The notes under the pieces: model-generated
Database searches by the model: none
What the model saw: the letters and a program-made list of their open reading frames with translations, nothing else
What the model was told of the DNA's origin: nothing
In this document: piece after piece, positions 1 through 6,905 of the stretch
Layout: every line of letters begins with the position of its first letter
Position numbering within the stretch: position 1 is the stretch's first letter
Assembly (NCBI GenBank): GCA_002490315.1
Contig: DLKG01000029.1
Span: 5,115 to 23,635 of the forward strand
Direction of reading: 5' to 3'
DNA length: 18,521 nucleotides
From: Prevotella sp. UBA7594
GTDB lineage: Bacteria; Bacteroidota; Bacteroidia; Bacteroidales; Bacteroidaceae
Translations under genes and position numbers: made by a program

Positions 1-74
1 GGCTATGTGCTTGTTGGGTTTCAGCCAATTATTTTAAATACGAAACTTGAGTTATTACTTCGTTAGGTGTGGTC

Positions 75-92
75 GGGGGCGAGGGCGCCCCC
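75..92 (-). terminator. GC-rich hairpin after speA, possible terminator
   Basis: GGGGGCG (75-81) pairs with CGCCCCC (86-92) around a 4-base loop, giving a 7-bp all-GC stem. It lies about 70 bases past the speA stop in the direction of transcription. No T-run follows on the minus strand, so intrinsic termination is uncertain; it may only protect or pause the transcript. Bases 1-74 otherwise show no gene or clear signal. Confidence 0.35.
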
Positions 93-153
93 TCTCCCAG
101 TTATTAGGGCGTCGCCTCTCCCAGTTATTAGGGCGACGCCTCTCCCAGTTATT
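82..153. repeat. Three tandem 24-bp repeats downstream of speA
   Basis: Three adjacent 24-bp copies lie at 82-105, 106-129 and 130-153. They share AGGGCG, three variable bases, then CCTCTCCCAGTTATT. The variable centre reads CCC, TCG or ACG. Copies 2 and 3 keep a small palindrome (GGCGTCGCC, GGCGACGCC). The array ends eight bases before the speA stop codon, so it would lie in the 3' end of the speA transcript. No protein is evident here. Confidence 0.85.
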
Positions 154-161
154 GTTTAGGC

Positions 162-2054
162 TTATTCCAGATAGGTGTAGCCGTAGAGTCCGGAGCGGTA
201 GTTGCTGAGGAATTCCTTGCCTTCCTCAAGCGAGATTTTTCCCGCCTTGACGCTCTTCGTCACCCATATCTCGAGCTGTCGCACAAGTTTCTTCGGGTTG
301 TACTGCACGTAGTCGAGCACCTCCTCAACCGTCTCACCGTCGATGATTTGGTCGATATGGTAGGAGCCGTCCTTCACGGAGATGTGCACGGCATTGGTGT
401 CGCCGAAGAGATTGTGCATGTCGCCGAGAATCTCCTGATAGGCACCGACGAGGAAGATGCCGAGATAATAGTCCTCATTCTTCTTTATCGTATGCACGGG
501 CAGCACGTCCGACGCCTGGCGGTTGGTCACGAAGTTGGCAATCTTTCCGTCGGAGTCGCAGGTGATGTCCTGAAGCGTTGCGTTGCGCGTAGGGCGCTCG
601 TTGAGGCGCTGTATGGGGACGATGGGGAAGAGCTGATCGATAGCCCAGGAGTCGGGCAGCGACTGGAAGAGCGAGATGTTGCAGAAGTACTTGTCGGCAA
701 GCAGTTTGTCGAGACCGCGCAGCTCGTCGGGCATGTGCTTAAGGCTCTTTGCAATGCTGTTGACCTCACGGCAGACGCTCCAGTACATGCTCTCTATCTC
801 GGCGCGTGTGCGGAGGTCGACGATGCCATGTGAGAAGAGATCGAGAGCCTCGTCGCGTATCTGCTCAGCGTCGTGCCAGTCCTCAAGCATTGTGCGCGGA
901 TTGAGGTTGTCCCATATCTCGTAGAGGTCCTTGACGAGCTGGTGGTCGTTCTCCGACGGTTCAAAATCCTCGCGCATCTCGGGCAGCGATGTCGTCTCAA
1001 GAACGTCAGTGATGAGCACGGAGTGGTGGGCAGAGAGCGAGCGTCCGCTCTCCGTGATGAGGTTAGGATGGGCGATACCGTTCTTGTTGGAAGCGTCAAC
1101 GAAGGTGTACACGCAGTCGTTGACATATTCCTGTATGGAGTAGTTGACAGAGCTCTCGCTCGAAGAGGAGCGCGTGCCGTCGTAGTCGACGCCCAGTCCG
1201 CCACCGCAGTCAACGAAGTCGATGTTGTAGCCCATCTTGTGGAGCTGCACGTAGAAGTTGGCAGCCTCGCGCAGGGCAGTCTGTATGCGGCGGATCTTGG
1301 TGATTTGCGAGCCGATGTGGAAGTGGATGAGTCGCACGCTGTCGTGCAGTCCCTTCTCGTCGAGCGTCTCAAGGGCTTGGAGAAGCTCCGAGGCACGCAA
1401 GCCGAACTTCGACGCGTCGCCGCCGCTCTCCTGCCATTTGCCTGAGCCTGAAGACGCGAGCTTTATGCGTATGCCGATGTTGGGCTTCACGCCCAGCTTC
1501 TTAGCGGCAGCGGCGATGAGTCCGATCTCGTTCATCTTCTCCACAACGATGAAAATGCGCTTACCCATCTTCTGCGCGAGCAGCGCCAGTTCGATGTAGT
1601 TCTGGTCCTTGTAGCCGTTGCAGACGATGATGGAGTCGCTCTGGCACTGCACGGCGATGACGGCGTGGAGCTCAGGCTTTGAGCCACACTCCAGACCGAG
1701 GTTGAACTTGCGGCCATGTGAGATGATTTCCTCCACGACGGGTTGCATCTGGTTTACCTTGATAGGGTAGACGATAAAGTTCTCGGCTGTGTAGCCATAT
1801 TCGTCGGCAGCCTTCTTGAAGCAGCTTGATGTTTTCTCGATGCGGTTGTCGAGGATGTCGGGGAAGCGCAGCAACACTGGTGGCGTAACGTCGCGCAGTT
1901 GCAGCTCGTCCATGACATCGCGCAGGTCAATCTGCACGTTGTCCTTGCATGGTGTGACGTAAATGTCGCCCTTTTCGTTCACTCCGAAGTAAGATGTTCC
2001 CCAGCCTTGTATGTTGTAGAGTTCGCGGGAATCGTCAATAGTCCATTTTTTCAT
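162..2054 (-). CDS. speA: Biosynthetic arginine decarboxylase
   Basis: Predicted 630-residue PLP-dependent arginine decarboxylase, converting arginine to agmatine and CO2, the first step of the agmatine route to putrescine and spermidine. Length fits the roughly 630-660 residues of bacterial SpeA. The PLP lysine is probably K99 in YPIKVNQ; a glycine-rich phosphate-binding segment DCGGGLGVDYDG lies near 282-293. The C-terminal barrel holds TCDSDG with C499, the usual catalytic cysteine of this fold (alanine racemase-like TIM barrel plus beta domain). Cytoplasmic, no signal peptide. The start at 2054 gives MKKWTIDDSRELYNIQGWG, the normal family N-terminus. It lies 50 bp after aroK and is probably the last gene of a topA-aroK-speA operon. 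Identification rests on length and motifs, and is strong. Confidence 0.96.
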   Translation of the reverse strand: MKKWTIDDSRELYNIQGWGTSYFGVNEKGDIYVTPCKDNVQIDLRDVMDELQLRDVTPPVLLRFPDILDNRIEKTSSCFKKAADEYGYTAENFIVYPIKVNQMQPVVEEIISHGRKFNLGLECGSKPELHAVIAVQCQSDSIIVCNGYKDQNYIELALLAQKMGKRIFIVVEKMNEIGLIAAAAKKLGVKPNIGIRIKLASSGSGKWQESGGDASKFGLRASELLQALETLDEKGLHDSVRLIHFHIGSQITKIRRIQTALREAANFYVQLHKMGYNIDFVDCGGGLGVDYDGTRSSSSESSVNYSIQEYVNDCVYTFVDASNKNGIAHPNLITESGRSLSAHHSVLITDVLETTSLPEMREDFEPSENDHQLVKDLYEIWDNLNPRTMLEDWHDAEQIRDEALDLFSHGIVDLRTRAEIESMYWSVCREVNSIAKSLKHMPDELRGLDKLLADKYFCNISLFQSLPDSWAIDQLFPIVPIQRLNERPTRNATLQDITCDSDGKIANFVTNRQASDVLPVHTIKKNEDYYLGIFLVGAYQEILGDMHNLFGDTNAVHISVKDGSYHIDQIIDGETVEEVLDYVQYNPKKLVRQLEIWVTKSVKAGKISLEEGKEFLSNYRSGLYGYTYLE

Positions 2055-2104
2055 TTGATTTTGCTTTTCTGCTGATTAAGGGTTTAAACCTTTCCCAAGC
2101 CTTC

Positions 2105-2653
2105 TTAGGGCTTCTTGTAGCTTTTATGTTTCTTGAGGTTTTCTATTAGTTTTTCTACTGTGATGTTGATTTTCTCGTAGTTGTCGAGCAGGTTGATGTC
2201 GAGCGTGTAGGCAGCCTTGGAGTAGAACGGCTCGCGGAGGGCAAGTTGCTCAACGATGAATTGCTTCACCTCTTCCGGCGACTTGCCGAGCAGCAGCGGG
2301 CGTACAGTCTTGCCCATCTTCAGATGCTCATAGAGCACGCCAGGCTCCGCCTTCAAGTACACCACCTGCGCCTGACGGTTCATATAGTCGATGTTGTCGA
2401 AGAAGCACGGAGTGCCGCCACCGCACGAGATGATGACATTCTCGAATTCCGCCACCTCGTGCAGCATGTTGTGCTCGATGCGGCGGAATCCCTCCTCGCC
2501 CCGCTCGTCGAAGATTTGCTTCACGGAGCGGTGCATACGTGTCTCGATATACCAGTCGAGGTCGTAGAACGGCAGGTCAAGGGCTTTGGCAAGGGCATGG
2601 CCTATTGTGGTTTTGCCAGCCCCCATGTAGCCGATGAGGATTATTCTTGTCAT
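2105..2653 (-). CDS. aroK: Shikimate kinase
   Basis: Predicted 182-residue shikimate kinase, phosphorylating shikimate with ATP at the fifth step of the chorismate pathway. The Walker A loop GYMGAGKT covers residues 8-15 with K14. The shikimate-binding DLD (D31, D33), R57 region and the GGG turn (78-80, in SCGGGTP) are present, followed by a KTVRPLL lid segment. An in-frame start exists at 2719 but would add 22 residues overlapping the end of topA and displace the P-loop from its usual place at the N-terminus, so MTRIILIGYMG at 2653 is preferred. It begins 7 bp after the topA stop, so it is almost certainly cotranscribed. AroK and AroL are not separable here; aroK is the default name. Confidence 0.95.
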   Translation of the reverse strand: MTRIILIGYMGAGKTTIGHALAKALDLPFYDLDWYIETRMHRSVKQIFDERGEEGFRRIEHNMLHEVAEFENVIISCGGGTPCFFDNIDYMNRQAQVVYLKAEPGVLYEHLKMGKTVRPLLLGKSPEEVKQFIVEQLALREPFYSKAAYTLDINLLDNYEKINITVEKLIENLKKHKSYKKP

Positions 2654-2660
2654 AACAGTC

Positions 2661-5000
2661 CTATTTCTTTCTTCTCTTTGGTGCAGGAGGATTCTTGATG
2701 ATGTCCATACACTGCTCATAGGTCAGCTCGGCAGCCTTCTCGTGGAGGTCGCGCGGAATGCGGTAGTTGCTGCCGTCGTAGGCAATGTAGGGGCCATAGC
2801 GTCCGTTGAGCACTTCCAGTTTCGGGTCTTCGTCGAATTTCTTCAGATGGCGCTGTTCCTCAGCCTTACGCTTCTCTTCGATAAGCTCCACGGCACGCTC
2901 GAGCGTGATGGTCATAGGGTCTTCGTCCTTCGGGATAGACACGTACTTCTTGTTGTGGAGCACGTATGGGCCGAAGCGTCCGGCACCGATGGTCACCGTC
3001 TTGCCCTCAAACTCTCCAACCGTGCGCGGCAGCTTAAACAGTTCAAGAGCCTCTTCGAGCGTTATCGTCTCCATGCTCTTGTCAGCGGGCATCTGCGCGA
3101 AACGCGGCTTCTCGTCGTCGTCGGCGGTGCCAATCTGCACCACGGGGCCGTAGCGTCCGATTTTAACGAACACCGGATGGCCGCTTACGGGGTCGTTGCC
3201 GAGCAGACGTTCGCCAGCCTTGTGCTCCGAGCGCGCGTTCATCACTTTCTCCACCGTAGGCTCAAACTCCTTGTCGAAGGAGTGCATCATGTCGGTCCAT
3301 TCCTCCTTGCCGTCAGCAATCTGGTCGAACTGCCGCTCCACCTTTGCCGTGAAGTTATAGTCCATGATGGCAGGGAAGTTCTGCATGAGGAAGTCGTTGA
3401 CGACGATGCCAATGTCGGTTGGCAGGAGCTTGCCTTTCTCGTTGCCGGTCAGCTCCACCTTGCGTGTCGGCGTAATCTTGATGCCGCGCAGAGTGTCGAT
3501 GACATAGGGCCGTTCTTCGCCCTTCTTGTCGCCCTTGACAACATATTCGCGCTGCTGTATGGTGGAGATGGTAGGTGCGTATGTAGACGGACGGCCTATG
3601 CCAAGCTCCTCCAGCTTGTGGACGAGGCTTGCCTCCGTGTAGCGCGTGGGGCCCTGCGAGTAGCGCTCCGTGGAGCTAATCTCGCGTCGTGTCAGTTTGT
3701 CGCCCTCCTTGATGGGCGGGAGATGATGGGCGAACTCGTCCTTAGGAGTGTCCTGCTCGTCGTCGGTAGACTCGCGGTAGACCTTGAGAAAACCGTCGAA
3801 CTTCACCACTTCGCCATTGGCGACGAAGTGCTCGTCGAAGGTGCTTGACGCTGACGTGGCAGCTATGCTGACCGTCGTTTTCTCTATCTGTGCCTCTGCC
3901 ATCTGGCTTGCAGCCGTGCGCTTCCATATCAGGTCGTAGAGCCGGCGCTCCTGCGTCGTGCCCTCGATGGACGTGTTTGACATGTAGGTGGGGCGGATGG
4001 CCTCGTGGGCTTCCTGCGCTCCCTTCGAGTGAGTGTGGAAGTTGCGCGGCGAGCTATACTCTTCGCCGTAGAGCTTCGTTATCTCCTCCTTGGCTGCGCC
4101 GAGGCATAGCTTGGAGAGATTGACGCTGTCGGTACGCATGTAGGTGATGAGACCGTTTTCATAGAGGCGCTGCGCCACCATCATCGTCTGCGACACGGAG
4201 AAGCCGAGCTTGCGTGCAGCCTCCTGCTGGAGCGTTGACGTCGTGAACGGCGGTGCGGGCATACGCTTGAGGGGCTTCTTCGTCACGGCGTCAACCGTGA
4301 ACTCGGCGTCCTTGCACTTCTCCAGGAAGGCGATGGCGTCCTCATGATGCTGGAAGCGCTTGTCGAGCTCCGCTTTCACCTCCGACTGCGAGCCGTCGGC
4401 GTTGGTGATGGCGAAGATGGCGTTGACGCGGTAGTAGGGTTCGCTCTTGAACTGCTGTATCTCGCGTTCGCGTTCAACGATGAGCCTTACAGCCACCGAC
4501 TGCACGCGACCTGCCGACAGCGCCGGCTTCACCTTGCGCCAGAGCACTGGCGAGAGCTTGAAGCCCACGATGCGGTCGAGCACGCGGCGTGCCTGCTGTG
4601 CATTGACAAGGTTCATGTCAAGATGGCGCGGATGCTCTATGGCTGCGAGAATGGCTGGCTTTGTGATTTCGTGGAAGACGATGCGGTTGGTGGACGCCTC
4701 GTCAAGGCCGAGTACTTCGCAAAGGTGCCATGAGATGGCTTCTCCTTCGCGGTCCTCATCGGAAGCGAGCCACACTTTTGAGGCTTTCTTCGCACTTTCC
4801 TTAAGTTTGCGTACGAGCTCTTCCTTGTCTTTCGGAATGACGTAGGCGGGCTGGAGTGTATCTTTGTCTATGCTCAGTTCTTTCTTCTTCAGGTCGCGGA
4901 TGTGTCCGTAGGAAGACATCACCTTATAGTCCGCGCCCAAGAACTTTTCTATTGTCTTGGCCTTCGCCGGGCTCTCGACTATAACTAAGTTTTCTTGCAT
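2661..5000 (-). CDS. topA: DNA topoisomerase I
   Basis: Predicted 779-residue type IA topoisomerase, relaxing negative supercoils by passing single strands through a transient 5'-phosphotyrosine break. The N-terminal Toprim domain shows E9 in VIVESPAKA and the metal triad D81/D83/E85 in DEDREGE. The catalytic tyrosine is Y287 in ITYMRTDS. R165-S168 (SAGRVQSVA) is the conserved strand after the Toprim domain. The C-terminus lacks CxxC zinc ribbons and instead has repeats built on GRYGP/GRFGPYV (the last near 733), the Toprim C-terminal repeat type common in Bacteroidetes, and ends in a basic tail KRRKK. The start at 5000 gives the standard N-terminus. First gene of the topA-aroK-speA operon. 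Confidence 0.97.
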   Translation of the reverse strand: MQENLVIVESPAKAKTIEKFLGADYKVMSSYGHIRDLKKKELSIDKDTLQPAYVIPKDKEELVRKLKESAKKASKVWLASDEDREGEAISWHLCEVLGLDEASTNRIVFHEITKPAILAAIEHPRHLDMNLVNAQQARRVLDRIVGFKLSPVLWRKVKPALSAGRVQSVAVRLIVEREREIQQFKSEPYYRVNAIFAITNADGSQSEVKAELDKRFQHHEDAIAFLEKCKDAEFTVDAVTKKPLKRMPAPPFTTSTLQQEAARKLGFSVSQTMMVAQRLYENGLITYMRTDSVNLSKLCLGAAKEEITKLYGEEYSSPRNFHTHSKGAQEAHEAIRPTYMSNTSIEGTTQERRLYDLIWKRTAASQMAEAQIEKTTVSIAATSASSTFDEHFVANGEVVKFDGFLKVYRESTDDEQDTPKDEFAHHLPPIKEGDKLTRREISSTERYSQGPTRYTEASLVHKLEELGIGRPSTYAPTISTIQQREYVVKGDKKGEERPYVIDTLRGIKITPTRKVELTGNEKGKLLPTDIGIVVNDFLMQNFPAIMDYNFTAKVERQFDQIADGKEEWTDMMHSFDKEFEPTVEKVMNARSEHKAGERLLGNDPVSGHPVFVKIGRYGPVVQIGTADDDEKPRFAQMPADKSMETITLEEALELFKLPRTVGEFEGKTVTIGAGRFGPYVLHNKKYVSIPKDEDPMTITLERAVELIEEKRKAEEQRHLKKFDEDPKLEVLNGRYGPYIAYDGSNYRIPRDLHEKAAELTYEQCMDIIKNPPAPKRRKK

Positions 5001-5029
5001 AATTCGCGTTTGGTTCTTTAATTTTGGCG

Positions 5030-5037
5030 CAAAAGTA
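5030..5037 (-). promoter_or_regulatory. Probable topA promoter, -7 box
   Basis: On the minus strand the sequence reads TACTTTTG, a full match to the Bacteroidetes -7 consensus TAnnTTTG, 30 bases before the topA ATG. No clear TTTG -33 box is seen at the right distance, so only the -7 is called. Confidence 0.55.
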
Positions 5038-5106
5038 AGAATATTTTTTCGTATACCTTATTATATGCGAAAATTTTATGTTTTATTAAAAAGAACCCTG
5101 TTTTTG

Positions 5107-5169
5107 AATTAGAAGTTAAGTTTGTCCAATTCGAAATAAAGTTAGTGCAATTAGAAATATTGCTGTCCG
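5107..5169. repeat. Degenerate 21-bp tandem repeat, three units
   Basis: Units at 5107-5127, 5128-5148 and 5149-5169 each begin AATT(A/C)GAA and end near GTCC/GTGC. Identity is loose, but the 21-base period is exact. The third unit runs into the left arm of the hairpin at 5157-5203. This stretch lies upstream of the topA promoter and is AT-rich with no convincing gene. Confidence 0.5.
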
Positions 5170-5203
5170 CCAAAATTCCGTTTGTCTTGGCGAACAGCAA
5201 TAT
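5157..5203. repeat. Long inverted repeat (17-bp arms)
   Basis: The left arm 5157-5173 (ATATTGCTGTCCGCCAA) and right arm 5187-5203 (TTGGCGAACAGCAATAT) pair at 16 of 17 positions around a 13-base loop. There is no strong T-run directly after on either strand. It sits between the pyrE-side terminator and the topA promoter. It could be a structured RNA, an insertion remnant or a transcription block; none is shown. Confidence 0.7.
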
Positions 5204-5223
5204 ATAGAAAAAGTGTGACTCAA

Positions 5224-5263
5224 AAAGAAATCGGCGAAGCCGATAGATTCGGGAAATCCCGAA
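5224..5263 (-). terminator. Double hairpin terminator after the SRPBCC gene
   Basis: Reading the minus strand after the stop at 5267: first stem TTCGGG/CCCGAA (5248-5263), then stem ATCGGC/GCCGAT with a 3-base loop (5230-5244), followed by TTCTTTTTG. The second stem plus T-run fits an intrinsic terminator closing the pyrE transcript. Confidence 0.7.
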
Positions 5264-5266
5264 CGT

Positions 5267-5725
5267 CTATTCGTATTGAATCATTTGCAGGACGTCGGCG
5301 ATTTTCTCGATGCCCTCGGTGAGGGGCTTCTTCACCATCTGCTTGATAAACATGTTAAGCTCCGCCTTTATCGTGAGCTTCATCTTCGACGTTGTGGTTG
5401 TGACGGGCAGCATCTGAATCCAGAAGTTGAAGGGGATGGGGCTTTGCTCCGTCTCAAACTTGATGCATTTCGGCTCGTCGCGGTCGACGATGCGCAGGCG
5501 GATGTTGCCTACGGGCGGCACGTTGACGGCGAGCGAGTCGCTGTCGAACGTGAGATCCTGTATTTTCTCCGCCTGTCGGCGCTGCTCCTCCGGCATGTTG
5601 TCTTTCATCTGCTCATAGCGATCCTTCAGTGCCTGCAGGTTGTTGAGGTCGCTGAGCTTATTGTAGACGCTCTGCTGGGGATAGGGAATCTGGCGGATTG
5701 TGCTCTCGAATGTTGTCATTCCCAT
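5267..5725 (-). CDS. SRPBCC-fold protein, function unknown
   Basis: Predicted 152-residue cytoplasmic protein without signal peptide or membrane segment. From memory, the opening (FESTIRQIPYPQQSVYNKLSDLNNLQ) and the alternation of strands with a final amphipathic helix (residues about 128-150) match the SRPBCC/START-like family, small helix-grip folds that bind hydrophobic ligands, found next to pyrE in Bacteroidales. Ligand and role are unknown. Two starts are possible six bases apart (5725 or 5719); AGGAAG just upstream of 5725 slightly favours the longer form. It starts 6 bp after the pyrE stop, so translation is probably coupled. The family call is from pattern recognition; the lack of known function is real. 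Confidence 0.85.
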   Translation of the reverse strand: MGMTTFESTIRQIPYPQQSVYNKLSDLNNLQALKDRYEQMKDNMPEEQRRQAEKIQDLTFDSDSLAVNVPPVGNIRLRIVDRDEPKCIKFETEQSPIPFNFWIQMLPVTTTTSKMKLTIKAELNMFIKQMVKKPLTEGIEKIADVLQMIQYE

Positions 5726-5731
5726 ATCTTC

Positions 5732-6364
5732 CTATTTCTTCCAGTTAGCGGGGTCCTTGCGCCACTCGGCGAGCACGGCGAGGTCTTCCTTGTTGATGTA
5801 GCCAGTCTCGGCAGCGATGGCAGTTGTGTGCTCATAGTCGGAGAGCGTGACGAGGCGCACGCCTGCCTCCTTGAATGCCTCTTCAGCGACGGGGAAGCCA
5901 TACGTGTAGCTTGCCACCATGCCCACGACCTCGAAGCCTGCCTTGCGCAAGGCGTCGACGGCCTTCAGCGAGGAGCCACCGGTGGAGATGAGATCCTCCA
6001 CAACCACTACCTTGGCGCCCTCCGGGATGGTGCCCTCAATCTGGTTGCCCATACCGTGATCCTTCGGTTTCGGACGCACGTAGCAGTAGGGGAGCAGCAG
6101 CTCGTCGGCAACGAGAGCGCCCTGCGCGATGGCTCCGGTGGCGACGCCTGCAACGGCTGTTGCTTCGGGGAACTCGGTGTGGATGAGGTGAACAAGCTCT
6201 TGCTTTACGTAAGAGCGCAATTCCGGGTAGGCAAGAGTCTTGCGGTTGTCGGTATAGATAGGTGATTTCCATCCCGATGCCCATGTGAACGGGTCGTTGG
6301 GCTGGAGCTTGATGGCCTTCACGGCAAGAAGTCGGGAGGCGAAGTCTTTCTTGAGTGTACTCAT
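5732..6364 (-). CDS. pyrE: Orotate phosphoribosyltransferase
   Basis: Predicted 210-residue enzyme joining orotate to PRPP to give OMP, the fifth step of de novo UMP synthesis. The PRPP-binding motif VVVVEDLISTGGSS covers residues 119-132 with the acidic pair E123/D124. The catalytic flexible loop RPKPKDHGMGN (97-107) carries K101 and H103. FTWASGWKSPIYTDNR near 26-41 is the orotate-side segment. Length is typical of the bacterial homodimer, which is cytoplasmic. The start at 6364 gives MSTLKKDFASRLL and lies downstream of a well-formed promoter. Cotranscribed with the SRPBCC gene. No attenuator or PyrR-type structure is visible in the leader. Confidence 0.96.
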   Translation of the reverse strand: MSTLKKDFASRLLAVKAIKLQPNDPFTWASGWKSPIYTDNRKTLAYPELRSYVKQELVHLIHTEFPEATAVAGVATGAIAQGALVADELLLPYCYVRPKPKDHGMGNQIEGTIPEGAKVVVVEDLISTGGSSLKAVDALRKAGFEVVGMVASYTYGFPVAEEAFKEAGVRLVTLSDYEHTTAIAAETGYINKEDLAVLAEWRKDPANWKK

Positions 6365-6427
6365 TTCTTTATAGTGTTAAATGTTGAATGTTCAAGTGTT
6401 GAAACTTAAATCATAGGGGGCTACGTG

Positions 6428-6458
6428 CAAAGTTAGTGGAAATCGCACACAATACAAA
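6428..6458 (-). promoter_or_regulatory. pyrE promoter, -33 and -7 boxes
   Basis: On the minus strand TTTG (6455-6458) is followed after exactly 19 bases by TAACTTTG (6428-6435). Both match the Bacteroidetes primary sigma factor consensus. The -7 box lies 64 bases upstream of the pyrE ATG. This is one of the best promoters in the window. Confidence 0.8.
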
Positions 6459-6485
6459 ATGAAATCGTCCATTTTTAAGTTTTAA

Positions 6486-6561
6486 GTTTATAGTTGACGA
6501 GTAGACGAGTTGATAGTTTTTTATAGTAGACGAGTTTATAGTTGACGAGTAGACGAGTTGA
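6486..6561. repeat. Direct repeat, two identical 28-bp copies
   Basis: Copies at 6486-6513 and 6534-6561 are identical over 28 bases, starting GTTTATAGTTGACGAG and ending GACGAGTTGA, 48 bp apart start to start. They contain smaller GACGAGT units, and the 20 bases between them include a further TAGTAGACGA fragment. No coding potential. Such low-complexity repeats probably spread by slippage. Confidence 0.85.
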
Positions 6562-6619
6562 CTGAAGCTTCGGATTTTAAAAAAACGGGCTGCGCTCGGC
6601 TTGCTTCAAAAACGTTGTA

Positions 6620-6794
6620 GAGGGTGTGTCAAAAGGCAAATTTGCAACTTTATCCGTGGCGGAGGTCTCCGGCCTCCGCAGCACCCATTATACGCAATCG
6701 ATTAAATATCAATATATTAGCAATTATCGCTTGCTGCGGAGGTCTCCGGCCTCCGCCACGGATAATTCCAATTTATGAGTTTTGACACACCCTC
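6620..6794. mobile_element. MITE-like 175-bp inverted-repeat element
   Basis: The ends GAGGGTGTGTCAAAA (6620-6634) and TTTTGACACACCCTC (6780-6794) are perfect 15-bp inverted repeats. Inside are two 32-base arms, 6652-6683 and 6732-6763, complementary at their outer parts (ATCCGTGGCGGAGG and CTCCGCAGCA), around a 48-base AT-rich centre. No ORF fits inside. Terminal repeats without a transposase suggest a non-autonomous element. No clear target-site duplication was seen, and the matching transposase family is not known to me. With the direct repeats and promoters this accounts for most of the gene-free stretch 6365-6905. Confidence 0.6.
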
Positions 6795-6804
6795 AACTTG
6801 ATAA

Positions 6805-6852
6805 GAAATGAATAAATTCATTTCGTTCTTCTCTCGATTTGCATTAACTTTG
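6805..6852 (+). promoter_or_regulatory. Probable rluA promoter with overlapping 8-bp inverted repeat
   Basis: TAACTTTG (6845-6852) is a full -7 match; TTCG (6822-6825) at 19-bp spacing is a 3 of 4 match to the -33 TTTG. A perfect inverted repeat GAAATGAA/TTCATTTC with a 4-base loop (6805-6824) overlaps the -33 box. It could be an operator or a chance AT-rich palindrome. The -7 lies 53 bases before the ATG. Confidence 0.55.
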
Positions 6853-6905
6853 CACGATGCCCCCATTATATTTTAACTTTTAACATTCAATATCCAATCT
6901 CCACC

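Noticed and set aside
2083..2096. GGTTTAAACC palindrome between aroK and speA as operator
   Set aside because: Short, AT-centred and in a 50-bp intercistronic gap with no promoter boxes; likely chance.
2634..3848. 404-codon plus-strand ORF opposite topA
   Set aside because: It is the antisense shadow of a clear topoisomerase gene; composition is Val/Leu/His/Arg-rich as expected of a reverse frame, with no motifs.
5018..5200. 60-codon minus-strand ORF upstream of topA
   Set aside because: It is translated from the degenerate repeats and the hairpin, overlaps the topA promoter, and has low-complexity Asn/Ser/Thr content with no known family.
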